Shown here: positions 34,593 through 43,380 of the stretch, piece by piece
How the letters are laid out: each line of letters opens with the position of its first letter
Numbering within the stretch: position 1 is the first letter of the stretch
Assembly: GCF_035975855.1 (NCBI RefSeq)
Contig: NZ_CP109055.1
Location: 6,014,001-6,078,000, forward strand
Direction of reading: 5' to 3'
From: Streptomyces sp. NBC_01304
GTDB lineage: Bacteria; Actinomycetota; Actinomycetes; Streptomycetales; Streptomycetaceae
DNA: 64,000 bases
The notes under the pieces: generated by a model
Databases searched by the model: none
Told to the model about the DNA's origin: nothing
What the model saw: only the letters and a program-made list of their open reading frames with translations
Position numbers and translations under genes: made by a program

Positions 34593-36653
34593 ATGGACTC
34601 ACTCGACTCGCTCGACCGTGCACTCAGCCAGGAACGGACCTTCCACGACGCCTGCCGCACCGCCCTGACCGCGATGGTCGAGGGTGCGGTCGAGCAGGTC
34701 GTGGTCGGTGAGGACGTCTCGGCGTCCGGCGCCGACGCGGAGGTGCTCGGATACCGCTTCCGCAGCCATGCCAAAGCCATGCGCGAACTCCCCGAGGGGC
34801 CGCTCTTCTTCGGCCGCCTCGACTTCGCGGACGACCCCGCGACGGCCGGGGACCATCGCGCGCAGAGCTACCACATCGGCCGTCTGCGCATCACCGAACA
34901 CCCCGCCGCCCCACCCCTGGTGGTCGACTGGCGCGCGCCCGTGTCCCGCGCCTTCTACCAAGCGGGCGCCCGCGACCCGCAGGGCGTGGCGGTGCGCCGC
35001 CGTTTCGGATGGGCGCCCGGCAGCCTCGGCGACTCGGGCGACCTGACCGGGATGGAGGACGAACACCTGATAGTGACGGGCGAACACCCGGGCGTGGAGG
35101 GCGAGTCGGCGGGGCCCAGTGCGATCCTCGCCGGTGAGATCGAGCGCCCGCGCGTCGGTCCGATGCGGGACATCGCCGCGACCATCCAGCCCGAGCAGGA
35201 CGACCTCGTACGCGCCGGACTCGGCACCTCCGTCTGCGTCCAGGGCGCCCCGGGCACCGGCAAGACCGCCGTCGGCCTGCACCGGGCCGCGTACCTCCTC
35301 TATACGCACCCGCAGCGCATCCAGCGCTCCGGACTCCTCATCCTCGGCCCCAACCGCACCTTCCTCTCCTACATCTCGGAGGTGCTCCCGGCCCTCGGTG
35401 AGACCGGCGTACGGCAGTCCACCGTGCTCGACGAGATCGCCCGGCAGCCGGTGCGGGGGAGCGACGAGGAGCGGGCCGCGGCCGTGAAGCACGACGCGCG
35501 CATGGCCGAGGTGCTGCGTCGGGCGCTGTACGCGCGAGTGGCGGCGCCCGTGGATTCGCTTGCGGTGCCGGACGGTTCGTACCGCTGGCGGATCGGGCTC
35601 GGGACGCTGGAGCAGATCGTCGAGGACGTGCGGGCCGAGGCGCCGCCGTACGCGATCGGACGCGAGCGCGTACGGACGAGGGCGGTACGGCTGATCCAGG
35701 AGCAGGCCGAACGGCGGGCGTGGCCGGTCAACAACACCTGGCTGCAGAAGATCGGCCGGGCCCGGCCGGTGTCCGCCTTCGTCGACGCGGTCTGGCCCAA
35801 GGCGACCCCCGAGGAAGTGCTCGCCGAACTCCTCACCGGTCACGAGGCGTTGGCGACCGCGGCCGACGGGATCCTCGACTGCGAGGAGCAGAAGGCGCTC
35901 CTGTGGGCCAAGCCGCCCCGGTCGTGGAAGTCGGCCAAGTGGTCGGCGGCGGACCTGGTGCTGCTCGACGAGATCGCCGGCCTCATCGAGCACCCGGAGG
36001 GTTATGGGCACATCGTGATCGACGAGGCCCAGGACCTCTCACCCATGGAGGCGCGGGCCATCGCGCGGCGCGCGGCCTTCGGCTCGCTGACCGTCCTCGG
36101 CGATCTGGCGCAGGGGACCACGCCGTGGGCTGCGCGCGACTGGCCTTCTCTGCTGCGGCACTTGGGAAAGCCGGAGGCGGTGCTCGCCCCGCTCACCACC
36201 GGGTTCCGGGTGCCCGCGGCCGTGGTCGGGCTGGCCAATCGGCTGCTCGGGGTGATCGACGTCGACGTACCGCCCGCGCGATCCCTGCGCAAGGACGGCG
36301 AGTTGCGGGTGCGCGAGGTGCCCGAAGCGGTGGCCGCCACGGTCGATGCGGTGCGGGATGCGCTGGGGCGGGAGGGCTCGATCGGGGTCATCGCCGCGGA
36401 CTCGGCCGTGGCGCGGCTGCGGTCGGCGCTGGCCGGGGCGGGGATGGAGACGGCGGGGCCCGATGAGCTCGGTGCGCGGGTGACGGTGCTGCCGGCCTCC
36501 ATGGCCAAGGGGCTCGAGTACGACCATGTGGTGGTGGTCGAGCCGGCGGCGGTGGTGGAGGCGGAGCAGCGGGGGTTGGAGCGGCTGTATGTGGCGTTGA
36601 CCAGGGCGGTTTCGCGGCTGGATGTGGTGTACAGCAGGCAATTGCCGTTCTGA
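34593..36653 (+). CDS. HelD/HelR-like RNA polymerase-associated helicase, 686 aa
   Basis: This is a UvrD/Rep-like SF1 ATPase of the actinobacterial HelD class, which removes stalled RNA polymerase from DNA. The N-terminal coiled-coil (about 1-90), Walker A GAPGTGKT (218-225), Walker B VIDEAQDLSPME, motif V GLEYDHVVVVEP and motif VI YVALTRAVSRLD are present. TATTCT lies 7 nt before the ATG, so the mRNA may be leaderless. HelR members give rifamycin tolerance. A rifamycin-associated element was sought upstream and not seen. Confidence 0.9.
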   Translation: MDSLDSLDRALSQERTFHDACRTALTAMVEGAVEQVVVGEDVSASGADAEVLGYRFRSHAKAMRELPEGPLFFGRLDFADDPATAGDHRAQSYHIGRLRITEHPAAPPLVVDWRAPVSRAFYQAGARDPQGVAVRRRFGWAPGSLGDSGDLTGMEDEHLIVTGEHPGVEGESAGPSAILAGEIERPRVGPMRDIAATIQPEQDDLVRAGLGTSVCVQGAPGTGKTAVGLHRAAYLLYTHPQRIQRSGLLILGPNRTFLSYISEVLPALGETGVRQSTVLDEIARQPVRGSDEERAAAVKHDARMAEVLRRALYARVAAPVDSLAVPDGSYRWRIGLGTLEQIVEDVRAEAPPYAIGRERVRTRAVRLIQEQAERRAWPVNNTWLQKIGRARPVSAFVDAVWPKATPEEVLAELLTGHEALATAADGILDCEEQKALLWAKPPRSWKSAKWSAADLVLLDEIAGLIEHPEGYGHIVIDEAQDLSPMEARAIARRAAFGSLTVLGDLAQGTTPWAARDWPSLLRHLGKPEAVLAPLTTGFRVPAAVVGLANRLLGVIDVDVPPARSLRKDGELRVREVPEAVAATVDAVRDALGREGSIGVIAADSAVARLRSALAGAGMETAGPDELGARVTVLPASMAKGLEYDHVVVVEPAAVVEAEQRGLERLYVALTRAVSRLDVVYSRQLPF

Positions 36654-36679
36654 CCGGCCCTCTGGATTGCCGCCAAATC

Positions 36680-36723
36680 CAGCCCCTCCGGCGATTGAGG
36701 AGCGGGGTCCTGGGCGGAGCCCC
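36680..36723 (+). repeat. Dispersed intergenic repeat, module A variant
   Basis: CCCCTCCGGCGATTGAGG followed by AGCGGGGTCCTGGGCGGAGCC. This is a divergent relative of the module at 10.2, 22.3, 49.1 and 57.2 kb; the second half is the GGGCGGAGCCCC type. It lies between the HelD-like gene and the anchored protein gene. Confidence 0.7.
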
Positions 36724-36744
36724 GTGTCGTAAGTGGGTTCAGCC

Positions 36745-37353
36745 TCAGTTGTTCTCCTGCCGGCGACGCATCGCGCCGAAGCCCAGGCCCGCGGCCACCG
36801 CCGCACCCCCGCCCGAGGCGAGCAGAATCGCGTCACTGTTCCGGGCACCGGTATTGCTCCGGCCCTCGACCGGCAGGGACTCCGCGCCCGCCTTGACGGC
36901 GCCCGTCGGGGTCATGGCGTTCATGGGGGCCACCGGCACCGGCTTCTTGCCGTCGGGCGTGAAGTAGATCTTCTGCATGAGCTTGCCCTGGTACGTCGCC
37001 ACCACGTGCGGCGGGTTCAGGTCGGGCTTGCTCGCCGGGACGAACAGGCGGTACGTCCAGCCCGAGTAGCCGCTCTTGACCGGGCCGGGGCGGGTCACGG
37101 AGAGCCGGCCCACCGGGGAGTTGGCGCCGATCTCGGCGGTGAGGCCCGACGGGTCGAGGGCCACGGTGTCGCCGCCGGAGAGGTGGATGTAGTACTTGGC
37201 CTTGGTCTTGGCCTGGGCCGAGGCGTCGGCCGTGGTCTCGGCCTTGGCCGGGGTCACCGGGCTGTTGGCGAACGCGGCGCTCGCGGGGGCGAGCACGACG
37301 GTGCCGGCGATCACGGCGACGGCGAGGGCGCGGGGGGTGCGGGGCAGACGCAT
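36745..37353 (-). CDS. Secreted protein with C-terminal membrane anchor, 202 aa
   Basis: A signal peptide (residues 1-29, cleavage near AFA-NS) is followed by an extracellular region. A C-terminal hydrophobic segment (about 177-193) ends in MRRRQENN. The layout is that of sortase substrates, but no LPXTG or LAXTG motif is visible before the helix, so it is more likely a single-pass anchored protein. AAGGAA precedes the ATG. The function is unknown. Confidence 0.85.
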   Translation of the reverse strand: MRLPRTPRALAVAVIAGTVVLAPASAAFANSPVTPAKAETTADASAQAKTKAKYYIHLSGGDTVALDPSGLTAEIGANSPVGRLSVTRPGPVKSGYSGWTYRLFVPASKPDLNPPHVVATYQGKLMQKIYFTPDGKKPVPVAPMNAMTPTGAVKAGAESLPVEGRSNTGARNSDAILLASGGGAAVAAGLGFGAMRRRQENN

Positions 37354-37580
37354 GGCAGGTGTTCCTTTTCGGCCAGTGCCCCGGTCGGTCGGGGCTGGTT
37401 CTGGGCTACGTAAGGAAACGTACGAGCCGGGCATCACGGCACTCCGCCGGGTTTGTAACGGCGACCACTCATACAGCGCGCGGAAAGGTCGCGGGCGGCC
37501 TTCCGGTCCGTTGCGCCAGACCGTTGCGCCAGACCGCTGTGCCGGTCCGCTGTGCCGGTCCGCTGTGCCGGTCCGTTGCG

Positions 37581-38267
37581 CTAGTCCGCCTCGCCGGGCG
37601 TCACCAGGCCCGTTTCGTATGCGAGGACCACCGCCTGGGCGCGGTCGCGCAGGCCCAGTTTGGCGAAGATGCGGGCTACGTGGGTCTTCACGGTGGCCTC
37701 GCTGAGGGTCAGGTTCCCGGCCAGTTCGGCGTTGGAGAGGCCCCGGCCCATCAGGGCGAGGACCTCCCGCTCGCGGGGAGTGAGCGCGGCCAGGTCGCGG
37801 TGCGGGGCGGCGGGCCGCGCGGTGGCGGCCTCTTCGGCGAAGCGCTCGACGAGGCGGCGGGTGATGGTGGGGGCGAGCAGGGCGTCGCCGGTGTTGACCA
37901 GGTGGACGGCGGCCGCGAGGTGTTCGGGCGTGACGTCCTTGAGCAGGAAGCCGCTCGCGCCCAGTTTCAGGGCGGCGTACACGTACTGGTCGAGGTCGAA
38001 AGTGGTCAGCATCAGGATGCGGCAGTCAGGGTGCCTGGCGAGGATCTGGCGGGCCGCCTCCAGGCCGTCCATGTGGGGCATGCGGATGTCCATGAGGACG
38101 ACGTCGGGCTTCAGGTCCTGGGCGGCCTGGATCGCCTCGAGGCCGTCGGCTGCCTCGCCCACGACGTCTATGCCGCGCATGGTGAGGATCAGGCGGAAGC
38201 CGGTGCGGACCAGGGCCTGGTCGTCGGCTATGAGTACGCGGGGCGTTGGCGGGGTCGGGGCTGTCAT
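37581..38267 (-). CDS. NarL/FixJ-family response regulator, 228 aa
   Basis: The receiver has DD (15-16), Asp in VVLMDIRMP (about residue 60) and Lys in GFLLKDV. A LuxR-type HTH lies at about 160-220 (LTPREREVLALMGRG, NAELAGNLTLSEATVKTHV). It is on the same strand and downstream of the HisKA_3 kinase and divergent from a MacB/FtsX exporter, suggesting a sensing and export module for peptides or antibiotics. Confidence 0.95.
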   Translation of the reverse strand: MTAPTPPTPRVLIADDQALVRTGFRLILTMRGIDVVGEAADGLEAIQAAQDLKPDVVLMDIRMPHMDGLEAARQILARHPDCRILMLTTFDLDQYVYAALKLGASGFLLKDVTPEHLAAAVHLVNTGDALLAPTITRRLVERFAEEAATARPAAPHRDLAALTPREREVLALMGRGLSNAELAGNLTLSEATVKTHVARIFAKLGLRDRAQAVVLAYETGLVTPGEAD

Positions 38268-38370
38268 CGGTGGCCTTTGGGGGAGGGTGCGGGTGAGTGG
38301 TGGGCTTTGGGGGAGGGTGCTGGTGGGAGGTGGGCTTGGGTGCGGAGATCCATTGCCGTCCAGCGGAGAT

Positions 38371-39252
38371 TCATTGCCCGTCCAACGGAATCCGGGCCCG
38401 GACCCGGAAGCCCCCGCCCAGCCGGCGCCGGGCGTCCAGTTCGCCCCCGTACACCGAGACCCGCTCCCGCAGCCCGAGCAGCCCGCGTCCGGCGCCGTCG
38501 CCGGCAGGGCGGCCGGGGGAGCCGCCGGTCAGCACGCTCGGGCCGGAGTTGAGGACCTCCACCCGGAGCGAGTGCGGCGCATAGCGCACGGTCACCTCGG
38601 CCTGGTCGGCCTCACCGTGCTTGAGGGCGTTGACCAGCGCTTCCTGGATGATCCGGTACGCCGTCACATCGACGCCCGCCGGGAGCGGACGCGGCTCCCC
38701 GCTGATGCGGACCTCCACGGGCAGCCCCGCGAAGGCGATGCGGTCCACCAGGGCGCTGAGGCGGGTGAGGGTGGGCTGTGGGGCCAGGTCGGGGGAGTCG
38801 GGATCCGGTTCCAACTGGGCGGCTGCAAGGCCCGGTTGGGAGGCCACGCTCTCGTACGCCCCGTCGTCCCCGCTCTGCGATGGTGCCAGCAGGCCGAGGA
38901 TCGTCCGCAGTTCCGTCATGGCGTCCCGCCCCGCCCCCTCCACCGCCCGCAGCGCCGCCGCAGCCTCGTCCGGCAGCACCGTCATGACCTCGCGGGCCGC
39001 GCTCGCCTGGACCACCATGAGGCTCACGTTGTGGCTCACGATGTCGTGCAACTCGCGGGCGATGCGGGCGCGTTCGGCGTCCACCGCCACCTGGGCCGCG
39101 CTCTCCCGCTCCCGCTCCAGGAGCCAGCCCCGCTCACCCAGTGCCCGCCGGTGCTCCCGCCGGGCCCGTACCAGTGCCAGCACGAGCAGGCCCGCGGCCG
39201 CGCAGGCCACCGCGAGCGCTCCCACCAGCAATGTCGTTCCTGAATCCCCCAC
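38371..39252 (-). CDS. HisKA_3-type sensor histidine kinase, 293 aa
   Basis: A short N-terminus with one or two TM segments (GTTLLVGALAVACAAAGLLVL) precedes a HisKA_3 phospho-acceptor box (ARIARELHDIVSHNVSLM). The HATPase_c domain has GLLGLRERVSVYGG near the C-terminus. The GTG at 39252 is preferred to an ATG at 39288, whose extra residues are not conserved-looking. It has no large extracellular sensor. Confidence 0.9.
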   Translation of the reverse strand: MGDSGTTLLVGALAVACAAAGLLVLALVRARREHRRALGERGWLLERERESAAQVAVDAERARIARELHDIVSHNVSLMVVQASAAREVMTVLPDEAAAALRAVEGAGRDAMTELRTILGLLAPSQSGDDGAYESVASQPGLAAAQLEPDPDSPDLAPQPTLTRLSALVDRIAFAGLPVEVRISGEPRPLPAGVDVTAYRIIQEALVNALKHGEADQAEVTVRYAPHSLRVEVLNSGPSVLTGGSPGRPAGDGAGRGLLGLRERVSVYGGELDARRRLGGGFRVRARIPLDGQ

Positions 39253-39283
39253 GGGCCCCAGCTTTGCACGTACAACAGTCGGG

Positions 39284-39335
39284 TACATCAGCCGCGTACA
39301 TCAGCCGCGTACATCAGCCGCGTACATCAGCCACG
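39284..39335. repeat. Four 13-bp tandem repeats (TACATCAGCCGCG) in a divergent promoter
   Basis: Four full units (last one TACATCAGCCACG) and a partial fifth lie between the divergent kinase and exporter genes. They could be direct-repeat binding sites for the adjacent NarL-type regulator, but copy number could also be slippage. Confidence 0.75.
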
Positions 39336-39404
39336 TACATCTCCAGGATGACCCGCCGTCGACATTGCATCGACGGGCCGATGCCCGGTCCTTGTGGCGC
39401 CGCA

Positions 39405-39416
39405 TACCTTCCTGCC
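39405..39416 (+). promoter_or_regulatory. Leaderless promoter -10 of the MacB-like exporter operon
   Basis: TACCTT (39405-39410) followed by 6 nt and the ATG at 39417. Confidence 0.6.
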
Positions 39417-40148
39417 ATGACCAAGTCGATGACCAGTGAAGACGGCGGCGCCGAGCAGGCGGTCGTGCGCCTGGAGAACGTCCGCAAGGAGTACGGGGAG
39501 GCCGCGGCCCTCGACGGCATGTCCCTGGAGATCCGGGCCGGCGAGGCAGTCGCCGTGATGGGCCCCTCCGGCTGCGGCAAGTCGACCATGCTGAACATGG
39601 TCGCGGGCCTGGACCGGCCGACCTCCGGCAAGATCCTCGTGCACGGCGAGGACTTGGGGAAGCTGGGCGAGAAGGGCCTCGCGCTCTTCCGGCGCCACCG
39701 CATCGGCATGATCTTCCAGTTCTTCAACCTCATCGACGACCTGACCGCCCTGGACAACGTCGCCCTCGCCGCCCAGCTCACCGGCACCCCCGCCCGCCAG
39801 GCCCGCCGCCGCGCCCTGGAACTCTTCGACGAGCTCGGCATCGCCGACCGCCGCCACGCCTACCCGGCCGTGCTCAGCGGCGGTGAGCGCCAACGGGTCG
39901 CCGCGGCACGGGCGTTGATGAACCGCCCGGCACTGCTGCTCGCCGACGAGCCGACCGGCGCCCTGGACAGCCGCTCCGGGGAGCAGGTGATGGACCTGCT
40001 GCTCGACCTCAACCAGATAGGCCAGACGCTGCTCCTCGTCACGCACGACGAGCGGCTCGCCACCCGGTGTGCGAGCCGGGTGATCCGCATGGCCGACGGC
40101 CGGATCGCCGACGAGCGCACCCTGGACGCCGCGGGGGTGCAGGCATGA
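39417..40148 (+). CDS. MacB/LolD-type ABC transporter ATPase, 243 aa
   Basis: Walker A GPSGCGKSTM, Q-loop FQFFNL, signature LSGGERQRVA, Walker B LLLADEPTGALD and H-loop VTHDE are all clear. It overlaps the permease gene (ATGA) and is divergent from the two-component genes. The order fits antimicrobial-peptide sensing and export modules. Confidence 0.96.
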   Translation: MTKSMTSEDGGAEQAVVRLENVRKEYGEAAALDGMSLEIRAGEAVAVMGPSGCGKSTMLNMVAGLDRPTSGKILVHGEDLGKLGEKGLALFRRHRIGMIFQFFNLIDDLTALDNVALAAQLTGTPARQARRRALELFDELGIADRRHAYPAVLSGGERQRVAAARALMNRPALLLADEPTGALDSRSGEQVMDLLLDLNQIGQTLLLVTHDERLATRCASRVIRMADGRIADERTLDAAGVQA

Positions 40149-42442
40149 GCGCGGTGTGGCGGGCCGCCCGCGCGGCCGTGCGGCGGCGCCGGCTGCAGAC
40201 CTTCGTGATCGGGCTGGTGGTCTTCGCCTCGTCCGTCGTCATCGTGGTCGCGCTCGGCCTCCTAGAGGCGGCTTCGGCCCCCTTCGACCGGGCCTTCGAC
40301 CGGCAGCAAGGCGCCCATGTGGTGGCCTCCTTCGACCCGGACAAGGTGTCGCAGGACGAGCTGCGGGGGACGGCCGAGCGGCCGGGAGTCGCGGCCGTCG
40401 CCGGGCCCTTCAAGCAGGCCGTGCTCGAAGTGCCGGAGGAGCGGGGGCACCCGTCCGGTCCGGTCGTGGTCGTCGGGCGGGCCGATCCCGGGGGCGAGGT
40501 CGACCGGGTGAGCCTGTCCCACGGCCGCTGGGCCGAGCGGCCCGGCGAGATCGTCTTCGGCTACGGCTTCCAGGACGTGGTGGGGCAGACCCTCACCTTC
40601 GACGGCGGCCTGAAGCTCAAGGTCGTCGGCGTCGCCTCCAGCGTGAGCCGGTCCGGCGAGGCCTGGGTGGTGCCCGGCCAGATCGAGGCGCTGCACCCGA
40701 ACGCGACCCAACTCCTTTACCGTTTCGACCGATCCGCGACAGCCGGGCAGCTCGAAGCGTCCCTCAAGGCCGCGACGGCCGAGCTCCCCGCGAAGTCCCT
40801 GGCGGCTTCACAGACGTATCTGGCGGTGAAGAAGGACGTCGGCTGGATCGCCTCGGCGTACGTGCCCTTCCTGATGGGCTTCGGCATTCTCGGCCTGATC
40901 GTGGCGGTCCTCATCGTCGCCAACGTGGTGAGCGGCGCGGTCGTCTCGGGCTTCCGGCACATCGGCGTCCTCAAGGCGCTCGGCTTCACGCCGAACCAGG
41001 TCGCCGCCGTCTACCTCGTGATGGTCCTGACCCCGGCGGCCGTCGGGGGCATCCTCGGCACCTTCCTCGGCGGCCTCGCCGCAGAGCCGCTCCTGGACGG
41101 CGCGTTCAACGGCATACAGGCCGAGGGCCTGGACGTCGGCATGAGCTCCTGGGTGTACGTCGTCACGCTCGCCGGCATGCCCGCAGTGGTCGCCCTCGCC
41201 GCCCTCGCCCCGGCCCTGCGCGCCCACCACCTCTCCGCGGCGCGGGCCATCAGCGCGGGCAGCGCGCCAACTGCCGGGCGTGGCCGGCGCGTTCAGCGCT
41301 GGCTGGCCGGGACCCGGCTGCCGCGCTCGGTGAGCCTCGGCCTCGGCTGGCCGTTCGCCCGGCCCGGACGCAGCGGGCTGACCCTGTCGGCGGTCCTGCT
41401 CGGGGTGACCACGGTGACCCTCGCGACCGGGCTCTCCAGCACCTTGGCCGACTTCGGGGAGACCACCTTGAAGGCCGGCCGGGTCGACACCACGATCGGT
41501 GTCGGCCAGCCCGACAACGGTGAGCGGGCCCCCAAGCACACCGACAGCGAGGTGGAGAAGCTGCTGCTCTCGCTGCCGGGCGCCGAGCGGGTGTCCCCCT
41601 CGGCGCGGGTGCCGCTGAAGATCGCCGGATACGCGGAGCGCTCCTTCGGCGAGTTCTACCGCGGGGACCAGCGCAGCCCCGCGGCCCGGGTGGTGAAGGG
41701 GCGCTGGCTGCGCGGCCCCGGAGAGGCCGTCGTCGGCTCGCAGTTCCTGGCCAAGCACGACCTGGAACTCGGCGACCGGGTCAGCTTCACGCTGAACGGC
41801 AAGCAGCGGAGCCTGACCCTCGTCGGCCTCAACGTGAGCGGCAACTCCTATGCCCTGCAAGCCGATTGGGCCGACCTGGCCGCCCTCGCGCCGAACCAGC
41901 GCGCCACGCACTATGAGGTGGGGCTCGCCCCCGGCGCCGACGTCGCCGCGTACGACACGGCGGTCAAGAAGGCCGACCCCGGCCTGCTGCCCGATCCCAT
42001 GCCCACGACGAACGGTGTGACCACCGGCATCATCGGCATGATCTCGGTCCTCACTCTGCTGCTCGCGATCGTGGCGGCCCTCGGCGTCTTCAACACCGTC
42101 GTCCTCAACACCCGGGACCGGCGCCGCGACCTCGGCATGCTCAAGTCGATCGGGATGACCCCGCGCCAGGTCACGTCGATGGTGGTGACCTCGATGGCGG
42201 CGCTCGGCCTGGTCGGCGGCCTGATCGGGATCCCGCTCGGGATGGGGGCGTACCACCTGGTGCTGCCCGCGATGATCGACGCGGCCGAACTCACCCTGCC
42301 GGAGGGCCTGATGGACGTCTGGCACGCCCCGCAGCTCGTGGCCATGGCACTGGCGGGGGTCGCGCTCGCGGTGCTCGGGGCGCTGATTCCCGCCCGGTCG
42401 GCGGCCCGGCTGACGATCGCGAAGGTGCTGCACAACGAGTAG
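40145..42442 (+). CDS. FtsX/MacB-type ABC permease, 765 aa
   Basis: Two FtsX-like domains, each with three TM helices, are located at about 235-370 and 630-755. An N-terminal TM helix (about 15-42) and a large extracellular domain precede each. The length is normal for two-domain Streptomyces permeases. It is co-translated with the ATPase. Confidence 0.95.
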   Translation: MSAVWRAARAAVRRRRLQTFVIGLVVFASSVVIVVALGLLEAASAPFDRAFDRQQGAHVVASFDPDKVSQDELRGTAERPGVAAVAGPFKQAVLEVPEERGHPSGPVVVVGRADPGGEVDRVSLSHGRWAERPGEIVFGYGFQDVVGQTLTFDGGLKLKVVGVASSVSRSGEAWVVPGQIEALHPNATQLLYRFDRSATAGQLEASLKAATAELPAKSLAASQTYLAVKKDVGWIASAYVPFLMGFGILGLIVAVLIVANVVSGAVVSGFRHIGVLKALGFTPNQVAAVYLVMVLTPAAVGGILGTFLGGLAAEPLLDGAFNGIQAEGLDVGMSSWVYVVTLAGMPAVVALAALAPALRAHHLSAARAISAGSAPTAGRGRRVQRWLAGTRLPRSVSLGLGWPFARPGRSGLTLSAVLLGVTTVTLATGLSSTLADFGETTLKAGRVDTTIGVGQPDNGERAPKHTDSEVEKLLLSLPGAERVSPSARVPLKIAGYAERSFGEFYRGDQRSPAARVVKGRWLRGPGEAVVGSQFLAKHDLELGDRVSFTLNGKQRSLTLVGLNVSGNSYALQADWADLAALAPNQRATHYEVGLAPGADVAAYDTAVKKADPGLLPDPMPTTNGVTTGIIGMISVLTLLLAIVAALGVFNTVVLNTRDRRRDLGMLKSIGMTPRQVTSMVVTSMAALGLVGGLIGIPLGMGAYHLVLPAMIDAAELTLPEGLMDVWHAPQLVAMALAGVALAVLGALIPARSAARLTIAKVLHNE

Positions 42443-42484
42443 GCGCGTAGGACGTACGGACAAGCGCGTAGGGCGTACGGATAT

Positions 42485-42520
42485 GTGGGCGAGCCTCGGT
42501 GATCGCGGGGGCTCGCCCAC
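42485..42520. terminator. Bidirectional hairpin between convergent genes
   Basis: GTGGGCGAGCC (42485-42495) pairs with GGCTCGCCCAC (42510-42520). It lies between the permease and NmrA-like genes. Confidence 0.85.
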
Positions 42521-42527
42521 CCGTACG

Positions 42528-43301
42528 TCACGCAACGCGCTCGGCCAGGAAGTCCTCCCACGTCCGCGTCCCGACCGTGGCCCCCTCCAGGGTCAGGTTG
42601 ACCCCGCTCCGGTAGGCCTTGCCCACCTTCCCGGGCATCCGGACCGGCAGCAGGGGGCGTCGCTTGCCGCGCGCGCCGAGGTAGCCGCGGGCCAGGTCGC
42701 CCAGGGCGTACACGTCGGGGCCTGCCAGATCGGGCACCCGCCCGGCGGGCGCGCCGAGCGTCAACTCGACCAGCCTGGCGGCCACTTCGCGCGAGTCGAC
42801 CGGCTGCCAGCGCAGGCCGCCCGGGGCGGGCACCACCGGCAGCTTGGCCATCGCCCGGACCGTCTTGAGGGCCAGGTCGTGGAACTGCGCGGCCCGCAGG
42901 ACGGTGCACGGGATGCCCGAGTCGACGATCGCCCGCTCCGCGTCGAACTTGGCCTTGAAGTAGCCCAGCGGGACGGTGTCCGCGCCGATCACCGAGATGT
43001 AGACCAAGTGGCGTACAGTCCCGGCTCGTTGGGCGGCCGCGATCAGGTTGCGCGTCGCGACGTCGTCGCCCTTGGGGCCGCCCGCGAGATGCAGGACGAC
43101 CTCGATGCCGTCCAGCGCCGCGTCGAGATCCGGACCACCGTCGTCGGCGAGCAGATCGCAAGCGACGTACTCGATACCGCTCTTGTTCTCCCGGGGGTTG
43201 CGGCTCAGCACCCGCACCCGGCAGCCCGCCTCGGTGAGCAGCGGCAGCACATGGCCGCCGAGGGTGCCGGTGCCGCCGGTGACCAGGATGGTTGTCGTCA
43301 T
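42528..43301 (-). CDS. NmrA/SDR-type NAD(P)-binding protein (ECF41 partner), 257 aa
   Basis: The Rossmann motif is TGGTGTLGGHV and it has the atypical-SDR segment VYISVIGAD. It is divergent from the first ECF sigma factor. Carboxymuconolactone decarboxylase, oxidoreductase or epimerase (COE) genes are the standard partners and targets of ECF41 sigma factors; this gene fits the epimerase/oxidoreductase class. The substrate is unknown. Confidence 0.92.
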   Translation of the reverse strand: MTTTILVTGGTGTLGGHVLPLLTEAGCRVRVLSRNPRENKSGIEYVACDLLADDGGPDLDAALDGIEVVLHLAGGPKGDDVATRNLIAAAQRAGTVRHLVYISVIGADTVPLGYFKAKFDAERAIVDSGIPCTVLRAAQFHDLALKTVRAMAKLPVVPAPGGLRWQPVDSREVAARLVELTLGAPAGRVPDLAGPDVYALGDLARGYLGARGKRRPLLPVRMPGKVGKAYRSGVNLTLEGATVGTRTWEDFLAERVA

Positions 43302-43380
43302 GACCGCTCCAGTAGGTTCTCGTCGTCTGCTCTTGCCTGCCTTCACTGGTACGACCCGCCGCGTTCGAGGAATGTGACAG

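Noticed and set aside
36745..36800. Sortase sorting signal at the C-terminus of the anchored protein
   Set aside because: The hydrophobic helix and basic tail are present, but no LPXTG or LAXTG-like motif precedes them.
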